Source of the DNA: Chaetoderma sp. LZ-2023a
Lineage: Eukaryota; Mollusca; Caudofoveata; Chaetodermatida; Chaetodermatidae
Direction: 5' to 3'
DNA: 64,000 nucleotides
NCBI GenBank assembly: GCA_034401795.1
Contig: CM067365.1
Span: 10,060,145 to 10,124,144, forward strand
Shown here: one piece after another, positions 1 to 57,711 of the stretch
How positions within the stretch are numbered: the stretch's first letter is position 1
Layout: the number at the start of each line of letters is the position of its first letter
Translations under genes and position numbers: made by a program
Notes under the pieces: generated by a model
The model's database searches: none
What the model was told of the DNA's origin: nothing
The model's input: the letters and a program-made list of their open reading frames with translations, nothing else

Positions 1-3000
1 TCACATCGACCACAACGTTTCATACATCACATTGACCATAACATTTGATAGCTCTCACTGACCATAAAATTTGATACCTCACATTGACCATAACGTTTCA
101 TACATCACACTGACCATAACATTGGATACATCTCATTGACCATAACATTTCATACATCACACTGACCATAACATTTCATACATCACACTGACCATAACAT
201 TTCATACGTCACATTGACCATAACATTTCATACAGCACACTGACCATAACATGTCATACCTCACATGGACCGTAACATTTCATACCTCACACTGAACATA
301 ACATTTCATACATTACATTGACCATAACATTTCATACCTCACACTGACCATAACATTTCATACCTCACACTGATTTTAACGTTTCATACCTCACACTGAT
401 TTTAACGTTTCATACCTCACACTCACCATAACATTTCATACATCACATTGACCATAACATTTGATACCTCACATTGACCATAACATTTCATACAGCACAC
501 TGACCATAACATTCATACATCACACTGACCATAACATTTGATACAGCTCATTGACCATAACATTTGATACCTCTCACTGACCATAACATTTGATAGCTCA
601 CATTGACCATAACTTTTCATATGTCACATTGACCATAAAATTTCATACGTCACATTGACCATAACATTTCATACATCACACTGACCATAACATTTCATAC
701 ATCACACTGACCATAACATTTGATACCTCTCACTGACCATAACATTTGATACCTCACATTGACTATAACATTTGATCTCTCATTGACCATAACAATTCAT
801 ACCTCACACTGACCATATGATTTCATACCTCACACTGACCATAACATTTCATACCTCACATTGACCATAACATTTCATACCTCACTGACTATAACATTTC
901 ATACCTCACACTGACCATAACATTTCATACACCACATTGACCATAACATTTCATACCTCACACTGACCATAACATTTCATACCTCAGATGGACCATAACA
1001 TTTCAAACCTCTCACTGACCATAACTTTTCATATGTCACATTGACCATAACATTTCATACCTCACATTGACCATAACATTTCATACAGCACACTGACCAT
1101 AACATTCATACATCACACTGACCATAACATTTGATAGCTCACATTGACCATAACTTCTCATATGTCACATTGACCATAAAATTTCATACGTCACATTGAC
1201 CATAACATTTGATACCTCTCATTGACCATAACGTTTCATACATCACACTGACCATAACATTTGATACCTCTCATTGGCCATAACATTTGATACCTCTCAC
1301 TGACCATAACATTTGATACCTCACATCGACCATAATGTTTCATACATCACATTGACCATAACATTTGATAGCTCTCACTGACCATAAAATTTGATACCTC
1401 ACATTGACCATAACGTTTCATACATCACACTGACCATAACATTGGATACATCTCATTGACCATAACATTTCATACATCACACTGACCATAACATTTCATA
1501 CATCACATTGACCATAACATTTGATACCTCTCATTGACCATAACATTTGATACCTCACATTGACCATAACATTTCATATGTCACATTGACCATAACATTT
1601 CATACAGCACACTGACCATAACATGTCATACCTCACATGGACCGTAACATTTCATACCTCACACTGAACATAACATTTCATACATTACATTGACCATAAC
1701 ATTTCATACCTCACACTGACCATAACATTTCATACCTCACACTGATTTTAACGTTTTATACCTCACACTGATTTTAACGTTTCATACCTCACACTCACCA
1801 TAACATTTCATACATCACATTGACCATAACATTTCATACGTCACATTGACCATAACATTTCATACAGCACACTGGCCATAACATTCATACATCACACTGA
1901 CCATAACATTTGATACAGCTCATTGACCATAACATTTGATACCTCTCACTGACCATAACATCTGATAGCTCACATTGACCATAACTTTTCATATGTCACA
2001 TTGACCATAACATTTCATACGTCACATTAAGCATAACATTTCATACATCGCACTGACCATAACGTTTCATACATCACACTGACCATAACATTTGATACCT
2101 CTCACTGACCATAACATTTGATACCTCACATTGACTATAACATTTGATCTCTCATTGACCATAACAATTCATACCTCACACTGACCATATGATTTCATAC
2201 CTCACACTGACCATAACATTTCATACCTCACATTGACCATAACATTTCATACCTCTCACTGACCATAACATTTGATACCTCACATCGACCATAATGTTTC
2301 ATACATCACATTGACCATAACATTTGATAGCTCTCACTGACCATAAAATTTGATACCTCACATTGACCATAACGTTTCATACATCACACTGACCATAACA
2401 TTGGATACATCTCATTGACCATAACATTTCATACATCACACTGACCATAACATTTCATACATCACATTGACCATAACATTTGATACCTCTCATTGACCAT
2501 AACATTTGATACCTCACATTGATCATAACATTTCATACGTCACATTGACCATAACATTTCATACAGCACACTGGCCATAACATGTCATACCTCACATGGA
2601 CCGTAACATTTCATACCTCACACTGAACATAACATTTCATACATTACATTGACCATAACATTTCATACCTCACACTGACCATAACATTTCATACCTCACA
2701 CTGATTTTAACGTTTCATACCTCACACTGATTTTAACGTTTCATACCTCACACTCACCATAACATTTCATACATCACATTGACCATAACATTTGATACCT
2801 CACATTGACCATAACATTCATACATCACACTGACCATAACATCTGATAGCTCACAGTGACCATAACTTTTCATATGTCACATTGACCATAAAATTTCATA
2901 CGTCACATTGACCATAACATTTCATACATCACACTGACCATAACGTTTCATACATCACACTGACCATAACATTTGATACCTCACATTGACTATAACATTT

Positions 3001-4005
3001 GATCTCTCATTGACCATAACAATTCATACCTCACACTGACCATATGATTTCATACCTCACACTGACCATAACATTTCATACCTCACATTGACCATAACAT
3101 TTCATACCTCACTGACCATAAAATTTCATACGTCACATTGACCATAACATTTCATACATCACACTGACCATAACATTTCATACATCACATTGACCATAAC
3201 ATTTGATACCTCTCATTGACCATAACATTTGATACCTCATATTGACTATAACATTTGATAACTCTCATTGACAATAACAATTCATACCTCACACTGACCA
3301 TATGATTTCATACCTCACACTGACCATAACATTTCATACCTCACATTGACCATAACATTCATACCTCACTGACCATAACATTTCATACCTCAGATGGACC
3401 ATAACATTTCATACCTCTCACTGACCTAACTTTTCATATGTCACATTGACCATAACATTTCATACCTCACATGGACCATAACATTTCATACCTCACTGAC
3501 CATAACATTTCATACCTCACACTGACCATAACATTTCATACATCACACTGAACATAACATTTCATACCTCTCACTGACCATAACATTTCCTACCTCACAT
3601 GGACCCTAACATTTCATACCTCACACTGACCGTAACAATTCATACCACACTGACCACAACATTTCATACCTCACTGACCATAACATTTCATACCTCACAT
3701 TGACCATAACATTTCATACCTCACACTGACCATAACATTTCATACATCACATTGACCATAACATTTCATACCTCACATGGATTGTAACATTTCATACCTC
3801 ACACTGACCGTAACATTTCATACCTCTCACTGACCATAACATTTCATACATCACATTGACCATAACATTTCATACCTCACATGGATCGTAACATTTCATA
3901 CCTCACACCGACCATAACATTTCATACCTCTCACTGACCATAACATTTCATACCTCACACTGACCATAACATTTCATACATCACACTGACTGTAACATTT
4001 CATAC
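1..4005 (-). repeat. 26-bp satellite starting at the exon 18 splice donor
   Basis: About 154 head-to-tail units of 26 bp, still running at base 1. On the gene strand a unit reads GTATGAAATGTTATGGTCAG then TGTGAG. The first unit starts at the real donor (CAG|GTATGAAATG), and each unit end (GAG) plus the next start (GTATGA) imitates that donor. Marker variants recur together at about 1, 1321 and 2280 (ATCGACCATAA type) and at about 365, 1737 and 2697 (GATTTTAACG pair), which shows higher-order units of ~0.96-1.37 kb. No reading frame. Confidence 0.97.
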
Positions 4006-50333
<46,328 letters not shown>

Positions 50334-50351
50334 TGTTGTTGTTGTTGTTGG
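50334..50351 (-). other. 5' UTR piece of LSS exon 1 behind a 3' splice site
   Basis: On the minus strand TTTTCAG precedes CCAACAACAACAACAACA and then the ATG. This suggests a non-coding first exon upstream. I could not identify that exon, the promoter or the start site. The DIRS-2 element would then lie in the 5' UTR intron, or else in the promoter region. Confidence 0.6.
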
Positions 50352-50431
50352 CTGAAAAGATGATACAATACAGCTGAACAGTTCAGAAATAACTTTCCAG
50401 ACAGTAAAATTTTGAACACAATGTAAGAAAT

Positions 50432-50515
50432 ATTCTGTTGAATATTTTGTGCTTAATTTGATTTGAAGCCATCAAAATCATTCAAATGAAGTCCAAAACA
50501 TTCAACAGTACATTT
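50432..50515. mobile_element. Family B hairpin beside DIRS-2
   Basis: CTGTTGAATATTTTGTGCTT AATTTGATTTGAAGCC and an imperfect complement ending ACATTCAACAG. Confidence 0.6.
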
Positions 50516-50591
50516 AATTATGGAAACATATAATTTTTTAGTTGTGAATTTGAATGAAGGAAATGTCAATTTCCCTTTCTCCGAGATCTAA

Positions 50592-50748
50592 CAATACTCA
50601 CCATTCTGTTACTTCTGATATACAGCTGGCCTTGACAGCGGCTCTAGGATTATAGACTTAGAAAGCTTTACCGACTCCTGGGAACCGGGTACTCGGCTCC
50701 CAACTGCCGAGTACCCATTTACCATAGAGCTCATATTGTTTGCATAGC
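50592..50748. repeat. DIRS-2 inverted terminal repeat, 3' end
   Basis: CAATACTCACCATTCTGTTA through TACCATAGAGCTCAT. Contains an inner palindrome GGGTACTCGGCTCCCAACTG CCGAGTACCC. Confidence 0.92.
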
Positions 50749-50813
50749 CACCAAACAAGAGAAAACTATGGCTTGCCTCCGTGGGGCTGGGAGGCTGGGT
50801 CCGTAACAGAATG

Positions 50814-50916
50814 ATGAGTATTGTTAGATCTCGGAGAAAGGGAAATTGACATTTCCTTCATTCTCCTTCGATCAATACTCACCATTCTGTTACTTCTGAT
50901 ATACACCAGATTTGAT
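50814..50916. repeat. DIRS-2 internal complementary region
   Basis: Complement reads GATCGAAGGAGAAT joined to GAAGGAAATGTC, the right and left outer ends with one GAAT between them. Confidence 0.92.
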
Positions 50917-51404
50917 CAGTAACCTGGTGGGAAGGGGCAAGCCATAAATGCTAATTTTGCCCCTTGGAGAAAGATTTTAGACTTCAAACTTGACTAACGG
51001 AGACCTAAAAGGACCGTCAAGTTCACGGAACCGAATCACATTCGCATCACCGCCCCACCCCCACTTTTTCCTCCTAAAAAAAGGGAGAGAACTCACGAAC
51101 ATGTATCTCGCCTGAAACACAAATATGCCAAGAGGGTTAACTGCTCCCTGCATATTCCATGTATTAGCCTGGGAATGAGCATGAATATATAAGATGAATG
51201 AACATGATACACATCCATAATACAAAAAACTCTCACTATTGAATTACCTTATGATAATTGGACTCCAGACGTACCGCCTCCAACCATTCACTGGTCCGGC
51301 CATCAGTGACACAATCTGGTTGTCATCCTCTCGCTTGACCATGCCTGCTTTAGGTTCTTTTCTTACCAAAGTGAAAAAAGGGTGAAGAGCAGTGTGGTCA
51401 CTAA

Positions 51405-54221
51405 CTATCGTTTCAAAACAGCTAAAGCGAGTGGATTGGCTGAGTCTGACACATCCCTCATATAGTAATCCGTAAATGAGGACTCACAGTGCCATTGTGC
51501 AACGGCCATGATGTCCTCTAACGGAACACCATTGTAAAGGGCGGTCGAGGCGGCTAATCCTCTGACATCGTGTGCCCTTACACCTTGCACCTGGTGCCCA
51601 GTCGCCATCTCGTGAGTAGTCTGAATGCATTCGACCACCCAACGAGAGATAGTATCCATGGATGCGGCGCCATAAGGCTTTTTATGGCAGATCCACAGAT
51701 GTCTATCGTTCGACCGTAACGAGTCAGTCCGTTTCTTGTACTTAGTCAAAGCACGGACCGGGCACCAGACACTGGCATCACGATCAAACCTAGTTAACTT
51801 CGGTATAATGATCGGTTTGCCGGGATATCTCAAAGATTGGTTCTTTGACATAAACTCTGCTCTTGGCAGAAGACGCAGACCCTCTCCAGAAACAATAAAT
51901 CGGTCCCTCTCTGCCGAAAGCGCATGGATCTCACTGCGCCTTCTAGCTGAGGAAGCTGCCAATAGAAAGACCGCCTTTAGAGTCAAATGCTTTAGACTAG
52001 CCGAACGCAACGGTTCGAAAGGGTGCTTGGCCAGTACATTAAGCACTAAAGATAGACTCCAGGCTGGAATGACTACCGGTTGTCTCGGTCGGAGATTGCT
52101 CATTCCCTTCAACATCACATTTAACTGGGCCACCTCTGGACTATCCCTGTTGGCTAGACAAGGGATAACTGATGCCAAAGCTGACTTGTATCCAGCAACT
52201 GTGACGGGAGCTAGTCCTGAAAAGAACAGCTCACAGAGAAAGTCTGCTATTTGCTGAATAGTGGATTGAAAGGTATCAATACCCTTTTCTTCACACCAGT
52301 CTGCAAATCTGTTAACCTTGTTGTTATATGACTTGAAGGTTGACCTCCTTCTCGCAGCCGCGATGAAATCGGCAGCCTGTCGAGAAAAGCCTTCCGACGT
52401 GGAACGTTGTTTGATAACATCCACGCAGTCAATTTGAACATTTCGGGACGCTCGTGTAGGAAGCGTCCCTTGGCCTGGGAGATTATGTTCGGAATCTCGG
52501 GCAAATGCACAGGATTTTCCACCAGCAGATCTAGAAGATCCGTGAACCACGCCCTGCTCGGCCAATACGGCGCTATTAGCAGGACCAGACACGGTTCCTC
52601 CCTGACCTTCACCAATACCTTCGGTAGAAGAATGGTGGGTGGGTATGCGTAAGCGTGCATCCCTCTCCAGCTTATCGCCAGAGCGTCTGTATCGACGGCA
52701 TTTGGATCTGGAATCGGCGAGACATACGTCATGATTTGAGCATTTTCCTTTGTGGCGAACAAGTCCACATTGGGTTTGCCCCAATGCTCGAAGATCCGTC
52801 GCAGAACTGGAGGGTTGAGGGACCATTCTGTTGGCAGAATTCTCTGTCTGCGAGACAAAGCATCCGCCAGAATGTTCAATCGGCCAGGAATGTGAGCTGC
52901 TTTCAAAACAACCGAGTAATTCCTGCACCATTGAATCAAGTGCCACACTCTGATACACAGAGTGGGCGACCTGGTCCCGCCTTGGCGATTTATATATGAT
53001 ACTACTGTCGAATTGTCCGACCGTATCAATATCACCTTGCCCCTCATCATCGGAAGGAACTCTTCCAATGCCAGTTCCACTGCCATCATTTCCAACAGAT
53101 TGATATGCAGCTGACTCTCCAGGAGAGTCCATGTGCCCGAGACCTGGTGTTCTCCCAGGCAGGCACCCCACCCCTCCAGCGATGCATCCGTGTACACGGA
53201 CAGCTGGGGGTGGGGTAGGTGCAGCGAAACCCCTACTAGGAGATTCTGACGCTCCTTCCACCATACAAGCTGCGACATTATCGGCTCCAAAACTGGTAAC
53301 AGTTTTGACAGGGGTTCTGTTCTCTGTTTCCACAGAGACATCAGATACAACTGGATAGGCCTTCGCATTAGAGCAGCGTACGGGATAACCTGCTCCATGG
53401 AGACCATCATGCCCAGCATCTGAAGGAACCGCCTCGCCTGAATGTGGTTTCCCACTCGAATACTCTTGAGGATGGCTAACAGAGACACTACTCTGGGCTC
53501 TGACGGGTAAACCCTGCCCTCCTCGAGATCGAATCGCATCCCCAAATAAACGAAATGTTGAGTGGGCGTCAACTCGGATTTCTCCTCGTTGACTATCCAG
53601 CCTAGATCTGAAAGTAACCTCAGAGTCAGAGCAGTATCCACGTTCAACCTGGCTGCCGAGTCTGCCTTGATCAGCCAGTCGTCTATGTAGGTGTGTAGCG
53701 CCACGTTCTCTTTTCTGAGAAACGCTGTCACCGCAAGGACCACTCTTGTGAAAACCCTCGGAGCTGTCGACAGCCCAAATGGGAGAACAATAAACTCCCA
53801 TACTTGATTCTGAAACGCAAATCTCAGAAACCTGTGACAACTCCTGTTCATCGGAATGTGGAAATATGCATCTTTCAGATCGATCGATACACACCACATT
53901 CCTTTCCTCAATCCCGCCATTACCGACCTCGGCGTTTCCATCTGGAACCGAGGCGTATGGATAAACCAATTTAATGGCCTGAGATTGAGTATGGGTCTCC
54001 ATCCCCCTGTGCTCTTGGGGACAAGGAACATGTTTGAATAGAAGCCTGGAGTGTTTCGGTTTGCTGGTTTTATTGCTCCCTTCAGAAGCAAACCCGACAC
54101 TTCCTTTTGAACGGCTTCTAACTTGTCTGGCTCCCTTGGTACGGGTGTCCAGACAGGTGCCAAAGACAGATTCTGTGGTGGAAAGTCCCACCACTCCGGC
54201 ATGTAACCCTGGGATAACCAT
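51405..54221 (-). CDS. DIRS-2 tyrosine recombinase
   Basis: 938-codon frame whose first ~658 codons only overlap RT/RNase H. The likely protein is the C-terminal ~330 residues, with NKVNRFADWCEEKG and YKSALASVIPCLA (core-binding), ARRRSEIHAL (Arg), H884-x2-R887 (AHDVRG), W910 and Tyr920 (DYYMRD). All catalytic positions are kept. Confidence 0.9.
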   Translation of the reverse strand: MVIPGLHAGVVGLSTTESVFGTCLDTRTKGARQVRSRSKGSVGFASEGSNKTSKPKHSRLLFKHVPCPQEHRGMETHTQSQAIKLVYPYASVPDGNAEVGNGGIEERNVVCIDRSERCIFPHSDEQELSQVSEICVSESSMGVYCSPIWAVDSSEGFHKSGPCGDSVSQKRERGATHLHRRLADQGRLGSQVERGYCSDSEVTFRSRLDSQRGEIRVDAHSTFRLFGDAIRSRGGQGLPVRAQSSVSVSHPQEYSSGKPHSGEAVPSDAGHDGLHGAGYPVRCSNAKAYPVVSDVSVETENRTPVKTVTSFGADNVAACMVEGASESPSRGFAAPTPPPAVRVHGCIAGGVGCLPGRTPGLGHMDSPGESAAYQSVGNDGSGTGIGRVPSDDEGQGDIDTVGQFDSSIIYKSPRRDQVAHSVYQSVALDSMVQELLGCFESSSHSWPIEHSGGCFVSQTENSANRMVPQPSSSATDLRALGQTQCGLVRHKGKCSNHDVCLADSRSKCRRYRRSGDKLERDARLRIPTHHSSTEGIGEGQGGTVSGPANSAVLAEQGVVHGSSRSAGGKSCAFARDSEHNLPGQGTLPTRASRNVQIDCVDVIKQRSTSEGFSRQAADFIAAARRRSTFKSYNNKVNRFADWCEEKGIDTFQSTIQQIADFLCELFFSGLAPVTVAGYKSALASVIPCLANRDSPEVAQLNVMLKGMSNLRPRQPVVIPAWSLSLVLNVLAKHPFEPLRSASLKHLTLKAVFLLAASSARRRSEIHALSAERDRFIVSGEGLRLLPRAEFMSKNQSLRYPGKPIIIPKLTRFDRDASVWCPVRALTKYKKRTDSLRSNDRHLWICHKKPYGAASMDTISRWVVECIQTTHEMATGHQVQGVRAHDVRGLAASTALYNGVPLEDIMAVAQWHCESSFTDYYMRDVSDSANPLALAVLKR

Positions 54222-54550
54222 CCCAGGACCAGACTGTCTGACGTCACACCTCGCCAGGCCTCGACGAAACGCATGAGCCTTCCACCCACCATAGACGCCT
54301 CGACGTCTAACGGGGTTGTCCGGCTCGTAGTCCGCTCCCCCTCTTTCTTAACGAGAGAGAGAGAACCATTTCGTTGTAGGCACGACGGGTATAACTGGCA
54401 CCGCTGTTCCTGTCGCACAGGCGCGGTCCAGACGGATATGAAGGGAGCTCTCATACCCTCAGGTACGATCCGCCCCCTTCTGTCCGCCCTTTGAGGACTT
54501 ACCCTTACCCTTCCCCTTGCCCTTCCCGCCTCTAGGGCGGTCAGGAGCAA
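52247..54550 (-). CDS. DIRS-2 reverse transcriptase-RNase H
   Basis: 767 codons, open throughout. RT: GGWRPILNLRPLN (~182-194), SIDLKDAYFHIP (~222), LPFGLSTAPRVF, YIDD (288-291). RNase H: D455 (YTDAS), E487, D512 (RSDNS), D563 (LADALSR). Then the same pol tail as DIRS-1 (VDLFATKENAQ, AISWRGMHAYAYPP). The frame starts inside the gag 3' end, so its first ~80 codons are uncertain. Confidence 0.9.
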   Translation of the reverse strand: MLLTALEAGRARGRVRVSPQRADRRGRIVPEGMRAPFISVWTAPVRQEQRCQLYPSCLQRNGSLSLVKKEGERTTSRTTPLDVEASMVGGRLMRFVEAWRGVTSDSLVLGWLSQGYMPEWWDFPPQNLSLAPVWTPVPREPDKLEAVQKEVSGLLLKGAIKPANRNTPGFYSNMFLVPKSTGGWRPILNLRPLNWFIHTPRFQMETPRSVMAGLRKGMWCVSIDLKDAYFHIPMNRSCHRFLRFAFQNQVWEFIVLPFGLSTAPRVFTRVVLAVTAFLRKENVALHTYIDDWLIKADSAARLNVDTALTLRLLSDLGWIVNEEKSELTPTQHFVYLGMRFDLEEGRVYPSEPRVVSLLAILKSIRVGNHIQARRFLQMLGMMVSMEQVIPYAALMRRPIQLYLMSLWKQRTEPLSKLLPVLEPIMSQLVWWKERQNLLVGVSLHLPHPQLSVYTDASLEGWGACLGEHQVSGTWTLLESQLHINLLEMMAVELALEEFLPMMRGKVILIRSDNSTVVSYINRQGGTRSPTLCIRVWHLIQWCRNYSVVLKAAHIPGRLNILADALSRRQRILPTEWSLNPPVLRRIFEHWGKPNVDLFATKENAQIMTYVSPIPDPNAVDTDALAISWRGMHAYAYPPTILLPKVLVKVREEPCLVLLIAPYWPSRAWFTDLLDLLVENPVHLPEIPNIISQAKGRFLHERPEMFKLTAWMLSNNVPRRKAFLDRLPISSRLREGGQPSSHITTRLTDLQTGVKKRVLIPFNPLFSK

Positions 54551-56622
54551 CCTTGGGGAGGGTAGGCGCCTCTACAACCTTCCTGGCTTTCTTCGCCAGC
54601 GGCGGCTGAGAAAAACCAGCTGAAGCAGAAGTCGCAACAGGCTTAGCTTTCGCCTTGCCCTTATGCTTCTTCTGCTTCTTTGAAGGTTGTCCCGCTAGCG
54701 GTTTCCCCACAGCCCCTAGTGCGTGCGCTTGCTGCACTAGCTCTAGTTGCAGGTTGACCGCTAACCGATTCTGCGCAATACTGGCTGTATCCTCTAAGAT
54801 GGCCCGCGCTTGGCCACCGAAGATGCTAGGCCCTGTCAGGGGCGTCCCAAGAAGATGCTCCCTGACTGCCGTAGCCGGACGCATATGGTCAATGACCATT
54901 TGCCTCCTGGATTTAGTCATTCGCGCTTGCACCCTTGCCAATGCGTCCATAGACAGCACCAGGCCGTCATTTACGCACGAAAGCGCCACAGGTGGCACAG
55001 GGTGGCCTGCCCCCGCTTCAGCCCACACCGACTGAAGGAGACGATACGAGTGGTTGACAGCGCTCATAGCTGCCCTCACACCCTCATCGCATAGGGACAG
55101 GACTTCCTCTTGGTGTACCTGAGCCTTGTCCACAAGTGCCGGACCGGGGCCACCCGCCCCGGCACTCTGAACGCCCAGTACCCATCGGTCATCCTCGGTG
55201 ACCGACGGGACTACACCATATCTGTCGTATTCCCTGCGCGGAATACGACATCTTGCCCGCACCTCCCTGGAGGCCGCAGGGAGCTGACCCTTGGTCATAA
55301 GTTGTTTGCTATAAATAGCCTCCAACAACTCTATGAACCGTGGATCCAGTCCCACTGACTGGATCCAGGCCGTGGGCAAAATCCCCGTCCTGATCGACGC
55401 AACCGACGGACGGGGCGCATCTTCATCGGCCGTGGCCGAAACCACAGACGGGTCAACCCTGGCTAGCCACGCCAGAGCCTCTGACCAATCTATCTCCGAT
55501 GAAGACACACCCGCAAACACGTCACCCGTTGACGTGTTCACGGGCCTGCCAGCCACGGCCTCCCGGCAAGGAGCCACGGCTGACACGCCAGGCACTCCGG
55601 TACCACACGATTCCGCCGCCACCCCATGAAACACTCCGGTCCATGGGGTAGGTCCGCACGGAAAACCGTACGGACCCGTAGATGTCGCGGAACCGCAGCC
55701 AGACACGGGCGCCAACGGCACCCCACGTCCGACTGCCGGACCAGGCGAGATAGGTGAGAACCACGCCCGGCCCGGCCGACCCGTTACCGTGTCGGCTGGT
55801 GCCAAACCAACCATCACGGAACCGGTGCCCGGTACCAGATTGGCCTCAGCCACAGGCAGAGCCGCTGCCCTGGCTTGCGCCAAGCCAGACAAATGGAGGC
55901 CGGTTCCGTCCAGGACGGAATCGACCTCCATATTCTCCACCTGCGGCATCACAGGCCGCAGCAACCTCTCCTCCTCGGCCTCCTCGTCTTCAGACCCCGA
56001 AGAGTCATCACTAGACGAGTAGACCGTGGAGCCGTCCGTCGTCACTAGACGAGTAGACCGTGGAGCCGTCCTGGCAGACGGCTCCCACACCTGACGGACC
56101 GGCCAACGCTACTGGACCACCCGGAGGTGGCCGCAGAGAAACAGAACCCAGGCTCAGGCCAGACGGGACTGCCAGGGGGCCGTACGAGATGGCCCCCTCG
56201 GTAACCAGTCCAGAACCCTGTCCGAGGACAGGGTCCGTACCAGGCATGGGGAGAAACTGCCCCCCAACCTTTGGTAGCAGGGACGACACCAGCGTGGGCA
56301 GAACGCTATGCAGAAAACCCTGCATAGCCGGACCAAACCACGCCGGCGGTGCCATCTCCGCCACCTCCAGCTGGGGACGTGGAGCACCGCCACCGGCCGA
56401 ACCGGGCGCTCCACGATTTACTCTCGGACCGCCTGACCCCGCGTCAGACCCAGCCAAGTCCTTCTGGGCAAGGAACTTAACTATCATATCCACGGACCAC
56501 ACTGCGCACACATTACACCTATGGTCTAGGTTACAGGGCGAACACCTAAAACAGACATGGTCCTTGAATACGACCCGTACAAATTTATGGCACTCGTCAC
56601 ATGATGGCGGGGTTGGCTTGGC
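54459..56622 (-). pseudogene. DIRS-2 gag exon 2, broken by a 34-bp duplication
   Basis: Opens after TTATAG with AKPTPPSCDECHKF and the same cysteine spacing as DIRS-1 gag. The first frame runs to 56011. A direct 34-bp duplication (starts 56008 and 56042, both TCACTAGACGAGTAGACCG) shifts the frame, and the rest continues in the neighbouring frame from 56090 to 54459. The C-terminus is Lys/Gly-rich (GGKGKGKGKGKSSKGGQKG) rather than Arg/Gly-rich as in DIRS-1. A structural gag role is inferred from position and composition. A sequencing or assembly error could also explain the duplication. Confidence 0.85.
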
Positions 56623-56639
56623 CTATAAAATAAGCACAA

Positions 56640-57540
56640 ACCTACAATAAACAAGCGGAACGAGACCCGGATAGAAGGCAGACAATTAATTTTCAAATAA
56701 TTTGACTCATAAATTAACCGTATCCCTCCCGCACCCCACCCCGCCACGTTACAACAAAGATCGCATTGATTATGACGACAAGAACGAAGCGGGCATTAAA
56801 CACACCCATATTAGATCCTCCAGGATGTGTAATGGCTCCAGGAATCATGTCGCATAGCATTCGGGGTATATTTACCAATCAATATAAATTATACTCCCTA
56901 ACGAAAGCCAAACGATATGTGAAGAAAACAACAAAATGTATAACAAACTGCTGTATCACACGGTAAGACCGCAGACCACGCATCTACTCAAGAATTTTGA
57001 AACCACCGATCATTGCAAACCGATCGTGATCGCACGTAAACTTGACCATTCTAAAGTTTCCGGTACCATTTTTAGTATGCAGCACCCAGAACGAGATGCG
57101 CGAATTAATGAAAAAAATTTTCTTCACATAAACATCCGAGCGACCGGGTGTGACGTCACCCGCTCGGATCCTACGGAGAACGACGTCAGCCGATATTCGT
57201 GTCAGAAATACCGTAGCAAACACCTATTTTCATATCTGCCGATCGCCTGTTGGGGTTTAAAGAAGGCGATCGTCTGGCATATATCGTTGTTAGCACACGT
57301 CACAGATTCTTTGGGGTCAGAAATTGGGACATGCGACACAGCGAAATTTAGAGACCTAAGTCTTTTAACTATGGATAATAAGGAATGATACAACCTGGTT
57401 ATCATCGGCGGTATTCTCCATAGTATCCAATTAAATCCTTCAAGAACGCACAAACTATCACTTTACAGATAAAGACTTAGATTTCTTTAACAAAAGACAC
57501 TAAAATCCTCTCCCTGCAGAAAGCATGTATAGCTCTTGTT
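56640..57540. other. DIRS-2 leader / predicted gag intron
   Basis: Sequence between the 5' ITR and gag exon 2. Apart from the small predicted exon at 57395-57421 I see no gene, and the frames up to 150 codons here have no recognisable domain. Confidence 0.5.
57395..57421 (-). CDS. DIRS-2 gag exon 1 (9 codons, predicted)
   Basis: MENTADDNQ followed by donor CAG|GTTGTA, phase 0, fitting the acceptor at 56622. The donor is weak. The case rests on the matching architecture in DIRS-1. Confidence 0.45.
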
Positions 57541-57698
57541 GCTATGCAAACAAGAATGAGCTCTATGGTAAACGGGTACTCGGCAGTTGGGAGCCGAGTA
57601 CCCGGTTCCCAGGAGTCGGTAAAGCTTTCTAAGTCTATAATCCTAGAGCCGCTGTCAAGGCCAGCTGTATATCAGAAGTAACAGAATGGTGAGTATTG
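57541..57698. repeat. DIRS-2 inverted terminal repeat, 5' end
   Basis: Inverted partner of 50592-50748. Outer unique end TCGAAGGAGAAT. Confidence 0.92.
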
Positions 57699-57711
57699 AT
57701 CGAAGGAGAAT

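Larger units (their letters stand above)
50556..57711 (-). mobile_element. DIRS-2: second DIRS element, gag frameshifted
   Basis: A 7.15-kb element on the minus strand, same order as DIRS-1 but with only family-level similarity in proteins and unrelated terminal sequences. Terminal repeats 50592-50748 and 57541-57698, internal complementary region 50814-50916. GAAT is shared at both borders (50552-50555, 57708-57711) and no target duplication is seen. It lies 220 bp upstream of the LSS start-codon exon, in the same direction as LSS. Confidence 0.94.

Noticed and set aside
51405-56511. LTR retrotransposon or endogenous retrovirus
   Set aside because: No LTRs, protease, DDE integrase or envelope. 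YR catalytic residues, inverted repeats and an internal complementary region identify DIRS.
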